Assembly (NCBI GenBank): GCA_948902155.1
Contig: CAQVQZ010000072.1
Coordinates: 1 to 9,871 of the forward strand
Direction: 5' to 3'
DNA length: 9,871 nt
DNA from: an uncultured Oscillibacter sp.
Lineage (GTDB): Bacteria > Bacillota_A > Clostridia > Oscillospirales > Oscillospiraceae
Part shown: piece by piece, positions 6,981 to 9,871 of the stretch
How the letters are laid out: each line of letters starts with the position of its first letter
Numbering within the stretch: the first letter of the stretch is position 1
Notes under the pieces: model-generated
Databases searched by the model: none
Told to the model about the DNA's origin: nothing
The model's input: the letters and a program-made list of their open reading frames with translations, nothing else
Position numbers and translations under genes: made by a program

Positions 6981-8006
6981 TTACAAAAGTTCGTCCAACC
7001 GCGCGGCAATGGACGCCAACTGTTCCCGGATATCCCGGACGGCCTGCCGGTCCACGGTCCGGCTGTCCGTCCTTTCAAAACAGGGACTGTATCGCGCCAG
7101 GGCCTCCTCCGCCTCCGGCAGCGGGCGGGGAAGGTACTTGTCCGAGCCCCGCATGGCCCGGAGCTCCGGATTCTGCCGCAGGGCCTGCCGGTATTCCTGG
7201 GGCGTCCGCCCGCAGTATTTCTTCATGCTGGAGGAAAACGCCTTGGCGTCTGTAAAGCCGTGGTCCAGCGCAATGTCCACGACGGAACGGTCCTGTCTCC
7301 CAAGAGTTTCCAGGGCATGGCGGAGGCGGACGCGGGTGATGTAGTCGTTAAACAGGATGCCGGTGCTTTTCTTGAAGAGGGTGGAGAGGTAGGTCCGGTT
7401 GTACTGCACATGGGCGGCCACTTGCTCCAGGGTGAGCTTCTGCTCAAAATTGGCCTCGATATAGTCCATGGCCCGCTGCAGGGCCTCCTGCTCCTTGCCC
7501 TTGCCGGCTTTCGGGGCGGTGACCTGCGTGGAAAAACGGAGCATCAGTTCGGACAGCAGGAGGGACACATATTGAAGGGACAGGCGTTGGACGGCGGGCT
7601 GTTCCTGAAGCGCGTTGAAGAAGGACTGTACCAGGAAGAACCGCAGCCGCGAAAACAAGGCTTCCTCTCCCATCCCGGGGGAGGAGACGCAGTCGATCTG
7701 CAGGGTGCTCAGCTCCGCGGCGAGCCGTTCCCGGAAGAAATCGGCGGATACCTCGCAGATCAGGACCAGGCTGCCCAGCTCCCGGAGGAAGGTGGAATGT
7801 CCGCAGTTTGAGTTGATCAGCAGCAAATCGTCCTGCTCCAGCAGATATTTTTTCCCGTCGGCGAAGACCTCCGCGCCTCCCTTCAGGACCAGCATCAGTT
7901 CCAGCGGACCGTGCCAGCAGAATTGATAGCTGCCGCCGCCCAGCAGATAATGCTCCAGCATAGGCAGCCGGTTTTCCGTCACAATTGCGTGATACCATTT
8001 TTCCAT
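6981..8006 (-). CDS. AraC-family transcriptional regulator with cupin sensor domain
   Basis: This is a DNA-binding regulator of 341 residues. Residues 1-100 look like an AraC-type cupin sensor (a run of short strands, WHGPLELMLVLKGGAEVF then LEQDDLLLINSNCGHS). A helical linker follows, then the two helix-turn-helix units at about 190-212 and 239-262. The second carries the family signature GFTDAKAFSSSMKKYCGRTP and EYR. About 55 residues extend beyond the usual end of the AraC domain, rich in Arg/Glu and probably helical at 315-341, which is unusual and may serve in dimer contacts. The ATG at 8006 is preceded by GGAGG at 7 bases. It is divergent from the Fe-S flavoprotein gene and shares a 290-base control region with it, so that gene or operon and the regulator itself are likely targets. 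The ligand cannot be read from sequence. Confidence 0.9.
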   Translation of the reverse strand: MEKWYHAIVTENRLPMLEHYLLGGGSYQFCWHGPLELMLVLKGGAEVFADGKKYLLEQDDLLLINSNCGHSTFLRELGSLVLICEVSADFFRERLAAELSTLQIDCVSSPGMGEEALFSRLRFFLVQSFFNALQEQPAVQRLSLQYVSLLLSELMLRFSTQVTAPKAGKGKEQEALQRAMDYIEANFEQKLTLEQVAAHVQYNRTYLSTLFKKSTGILFNDYITRVRLRHALETLGRQDRSVVDIALDHGFTDAKAFSSSMKKYCGRTPQEYRQALRQNPELRAMRGSDKYLPRPLPEAEEALARYSPCFERTDSRTVDRQAVRDIREQLASIAARLDELL

Positions 8007-8055
8007 ATCAGCGCCTCCTGCCTGAAAGAAGTCCGTTTCTCACGGCCGCAGGTTT

Positions 8056-8084
8056 AGTATAGCGGACCCGTCTGTTTATAGCAA
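8056..8084 (-). promoter_or_regulatory. Sigma-A type promoter of the AraC-type gene
   Basis: On the minus strand TTGCTA (8084-8079) and TATACT (8061-8056) are separated by exactly 17 bases. The -10 lies about 50 bases before the start codon. Both hexamers are close to the consensus, which makes this the best promoter in the window. Confidence 0.7.
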
Positions 8085-8158
8085 TTCCCTCTTTTGGGAA
8101 AATGCCCGGGAAAACCCTGAATATTTCCCCTGCCTCCCTGCGTCTGCCTGCTATTCCC
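8085..8158. promoter_or_regulatory. Cluster of five TTCCC/GGGAA boxes, candidate operators
   Basis: TTCCC occurs at 8085, 8125 and 8154, and GGGAA at 8096 and 8108. The first two form a dyad (TTCCC-N6-GGGAA) abutting the -35 of the AraC-type promoter. The GGGAAAA copies at 8096 and 8108 are direct repeats spaced 12 bases. The last copy is part of an imperfect dyad with TTGCGGAA at 8181-8188, next to the putative plus-strand promoter. None occurs elsewhere in the intergenic region. A binding role for the AraC-type protein is inference. Confidence 0.4.
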
Positions 8159-8175
8159 GCAAAACTGCAAAATAT

Positions 8176-8205
8176 TTGGATTGCGGAAAGCGCCGTTTTT
8201 TTATA
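8176..8205 (+). promoter_or_regulatory. Possible promoter of the Fe-S flavoprotein gene
   Basis: TTGGAT (8176-8181) and TTTATA (8200-8205) are spaced by 18 bases. An alternative reading is TTGCGG with TATATG at 15 bases. The match is modest, as expected if an activator is needed. The start codon lies about 90 bases downstream, leaving a leader of some 80 bases. Confidence 0.35.
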
Positions 8206-8226
8206 TGGTCTTAATAGACGCATGAG

Positions 8227-8268
8227 AAACGGTTCGCCTGCGCGAAACACATTGCGCATGCGGCGTTT
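8227..8268 (+). promoter_or_regulatory. Leader hairpin or operator dyad before the Fe-S flavoprotein gene
   Basis: TGCGC at 8239-8243 pairs with GCGCA at 8254-8258, and AAACG at 8227-8231 pairs with CGTTT at 8264-8268, giving a leader hairpin with an internal loop. The same stretch also contains a compact DNA dyad, TTCGC-CTGC-GCGAA (8233-8246). Either an RNA fold or a protein site is possible. I do not recognise a riboswitch class. Confidence 0.35.
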
Positions 8269-8296
8269 GCCCAAGTCATCCGCTGGGAGGTTTGAG

Positions 8297-9871
8297 ATGG
8301 AGCGGCTCGGTTTTTTATACGACACGACGCGATGCGTCGGGTGCAAGGCGTGCCAGATCGCCTGTAAGGAGCAGAACAAGCTGGGGGCCGGGGAATTCTT
8401 CCGGCGGGTGGAAACCCTGACGGAAGGCGGCTCCCCGGTTCATTTTTCCGCGGCCTGCAACCACTGTGAAAATCCCGCCTGTGCGGCGGTTTGCCCCACG
8501 GGGGCCATGTACATCGCCGAAGACGGCACGGTTCAACATGATGACGGGAAGTGCGTCGGCTGTGGGCGCTGCGTCCACCATTGCCCCTACGGCGCGCCGT
8601 CGCTGAACAAGAGGACGGGGTACGCCCAAAAATGCGACGGCTGTGCCCGGCGGCGGAAGGAGGGACTGGACCCGGCCTGTGCGGCGGCCTGTCCCACCCG
8701 CGCCTTGCACTTTGGTCCCCTCAGCCGGGCGGACGCGGACATGGTTTCCAGCGGCGGCCTGTCCTTCCTGCCTCCGGCCTCCCTCACGGGGCCGTCCCTG
8801 CGGCTCCGCCGTAAGGCGGGCGGCGTCAAGGCGGAAGACGCGGCCCCTCCGGCGCCCCGGGAGGAGGCCCCTCCGGCCTTCCGCCGGGATACGAAGCAGA
8901 AATTCCTGATCCTGGGCGGCGGCGTGGCGGCGGTCTCCGCCGCCCGGGCTATCCGGGCCAGGAACGCCTCCGCCTCCATCCGGATCGTCAGCGGGGAGGA
9001 CCGGATTCCCTACTGCCGCCCCATGCTCTCCAAGGGGCTGCTGAACGGCTTTTCCGAGGACCGCTACCCCGTCGCAGGCCGGGAATGGCTGGAGGAAAAC
9101 CGAATCCGCCTGACCCTGGGGCGGACGGTGGAGTCCCTGGACCCCGCCGCCAGGACGGCCGCGCTGGACGACGGGACGGTCCTGCCCTATGACAAGTGCG
9201 TGTATGCGCTGGGCGCCCGGTGCTTCCTTCCGCCCATCACCGGGAGGAGCCTGCCGGGCGTGTTTACCCTTCGTTCCGACACGGACCTCCGGGCCATCCG
9301 CCGCCGGATGCTGTCGGCGTCCCGTGCCGTGGTGGTCGGCGGCGGCATCACCGGGCTGGAGATCGCCTGGGAAATGAAAAAGGCGGGGCTCCGGGTGACG
9401 GTGCTGGACCTGGCTCCGGTGCTGATGGGCCGGCTGCTGGACCGGCGCAGCGCGGAGGCGCTCCGGCGGCGCATTGAGGACGCCGGAATCCCGGTGGCGA
9501 CAGGGGTCCGGATCAAGGCCCTGGAGGGCGGGAGCGGAGGGGTTGCCTCCGTGGCGCTGGAGGACGGGCGGAGCTTCCCGGCGGAGCTGGTGCTGCTCTC
9601 CACCGGGTTCCGGGCAAATACCGCCGTGGCGGAGCAGGCCGGACTGAGCGCGGGCCGGGCGGTCGCCGTCACAGAGGCGATGGAAACCAGCGACCCGGAT
9701 ATCTACGCCTGCGGCGACTGCACGGACCGCAGCCTCTCCACTTGGATGCAGAGCGTCCGGCAGGGGGAAGTGGCCGGGGCCAACGCCGCCGGGGACCGTC
9801 TTGTATTTCAACCGGAACCGGAACCGGCCATGGTCCACACAGCGGACACGTCCCTCCTTTCCGTCGGCGAC
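8297..9871 (+). CDS. Fusion of DmsB-type 4x[4Fe-4S] ferredoxin and FAD/NAD(P) oxidoreductase (3' end beyond window)
   Basis: At least 525 residues, open to the window end. GGGAGG lies 6 bases before the ATG. Residues 1-140 are a DmsB/NrfC-like electron-transfer subunit with 16 cysteines in four groups: C13/16/19/23, C54/57/62/66, C86/89/92/96 and C113/116/128/132, predicted to bind four [4Fe-4S] clusters. A Pro/Ala-rich linker covers about 155-200. From 203 there is a pyridine-nucleotide-disulfide-type flavoprotein: FAD motif GGGVAAVSAARA (207-), YCRPMLSKGLL (239-), NAD(P) motif GGGITGLEIA (348-) and the FAD signature DIYACGDC (468-). This half resembles NirB/rubredoxin-reductase-like enzymes. 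There is no signal peptide or membrane segment, so it is cytosolic. It should shuttle electrons between NAD(P)H and a partner enzyme through the clusters. E. coli AegA has an analogous plan with a GltD-like flavin half, and CODH clusters carry CooF and an FAD-NAD oxidoreductase as separate genes. The partner, probably downstream, is not visible. Confidence 0.92.
   Translation, partial: MERLGFLYDTTRCVGCKACQIACKEQNKLGAGEFFRRVETLTEGGSPVHFSAACNHCENPACAAVCPTGAMYIAEDGTVQHDDGKCVGCGRCVHHCPYGAPSLNKRTGYAQKCDGCARRRKEGLDPACAAACPTRALHFGPLSRADADMVSSGGLSFLPPASLTGPSLRLRRKAGGVKAEDAAPPAPREEAPPAFRRDTKQKFLILGGGVAAVSAARAIRARNASASIRIVSGEDRIPYCRPMLSKGLLNGFSEDRYPVAGREWLEENRIRLTLGRTVESLDPAARTAALDDGTVLPYDKCVYALGARCFLPPITGRSLPGVFTLRSDTDLRAIRRRMLSASRAVVVGGGITGLEIAWEMKKAGLRVTVLDLAPVLMGRLLDRRSAEALRRRIEDAGIPVATGVRIKALEGGSGGVASVALEDGRSFPAELVLLSTGFRANTAVAEQAGLSAGRAVAVTEAMETSDPDIYACGDCTDRSLSTWMQSVRQGEVAGANAAGDRLVFQPEPEPAMVHTADTSLLSVGD

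Noticed and set aside
6921..7811. 296-codon open frame on the plus strand
   Set aside because: It is antisense to the AraC-type gene, and the composition follows from GC bias.
8315..9838. 507-codon open frame on the minus strand
   Set aside because: It lies entirely antisense to the Fe-S flavoprotein, which has an exact cysteine pattern and nucleotide-binding motifs. The antisense product is a low-complexity Pro/Arg/Gly chain typical of GC-rich shadow frames, and it lacks a ribosome binding site.
1..9871. CRISPR array, tRNA, rRNA, transposase or prophage genes
   Set aside because: I looked for regularly spaced repeats, tRNA-like cloverleafs and integrase or transposase motifs and saw none.

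Overview
The window looks like chromosomal DNA of a GC-rich, anaerobic, low-motility-type Firmicute, most likely a gut Oscillospiraceae relative (Oscillibacter, Flavonifractor or Lawsonibacter type). The basis is high GC with strongly GC-biased third positions, Gram-positive style ribosome binding sites (GGAGG), a Clostridia-style class A penicillin-binding protein tail, oxygen-sensitive Fe-S chemistry and anaerobe-type amino-acid catabolism. The placement is an inference from style, not from a database match.

Layout. (1) 1-1925, plus strand: the C-terminal part of a class A penicillin-binding protein, cut by the window start. (2) 1926-2374: a 450-base gap between convergent genes holding a near-perfect bidirectional terminator and a second long hairpin whose wobble pairs all favour a plus-strand RNA. 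(3) 6626 down to 2375, minus strand: a gene run in the order NimA/PNPOx-like flavoprotein, methionine gamma-lyase-like PLP enzyme (starts overlap by 14 bases), NhaC-family transporter (possibly a MetT-like methionine transporter), a weak intra-operon hairpin, then an EamA/DMT exporter-type permease. Together this reads as uptake and breakdown of methionine or a related sulfur amino acid to 2-oxobutyrate, ammonia and methanethiol, with an added permease. (4) 6648-6812: a palindromic, multi-hairpin repeat with 20-base terminal inverted repeats, directly upstream of that operon. (5) 6981-8006, minus strand: an AraC-family regulator with a strong hairpin terminator behind it. (6) 8007-8296: a divergent control region with a good promoter for the regulator and five TTCCC/GGGAA boxes within 75 bases. 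(7) 8297-9871, plus strand, running off the end: a fusion protein joining a DmsB-type four-cluster ferredoxin to an FAD/NAD(P) oxidoreductase.

The most unusual item is the fusion at 8297-9871. All 16 cluster-ligating cysteines and both dinucleotide-binding motifs are intact, so it should pass electrons between NAD(P)H and an unseen partner encoded downstream (a molybdopterin oxidoreductase or a CODH-like enzyme are the natural candidates). The divergent AraC regulator is the likely switch for it. Other points of interest are the altered specificity residues in the methionine gamma-lyase-like enzyme, the coupled Nim-like flavoprotein, and the strand-specific RNA fold at 2271-2365.
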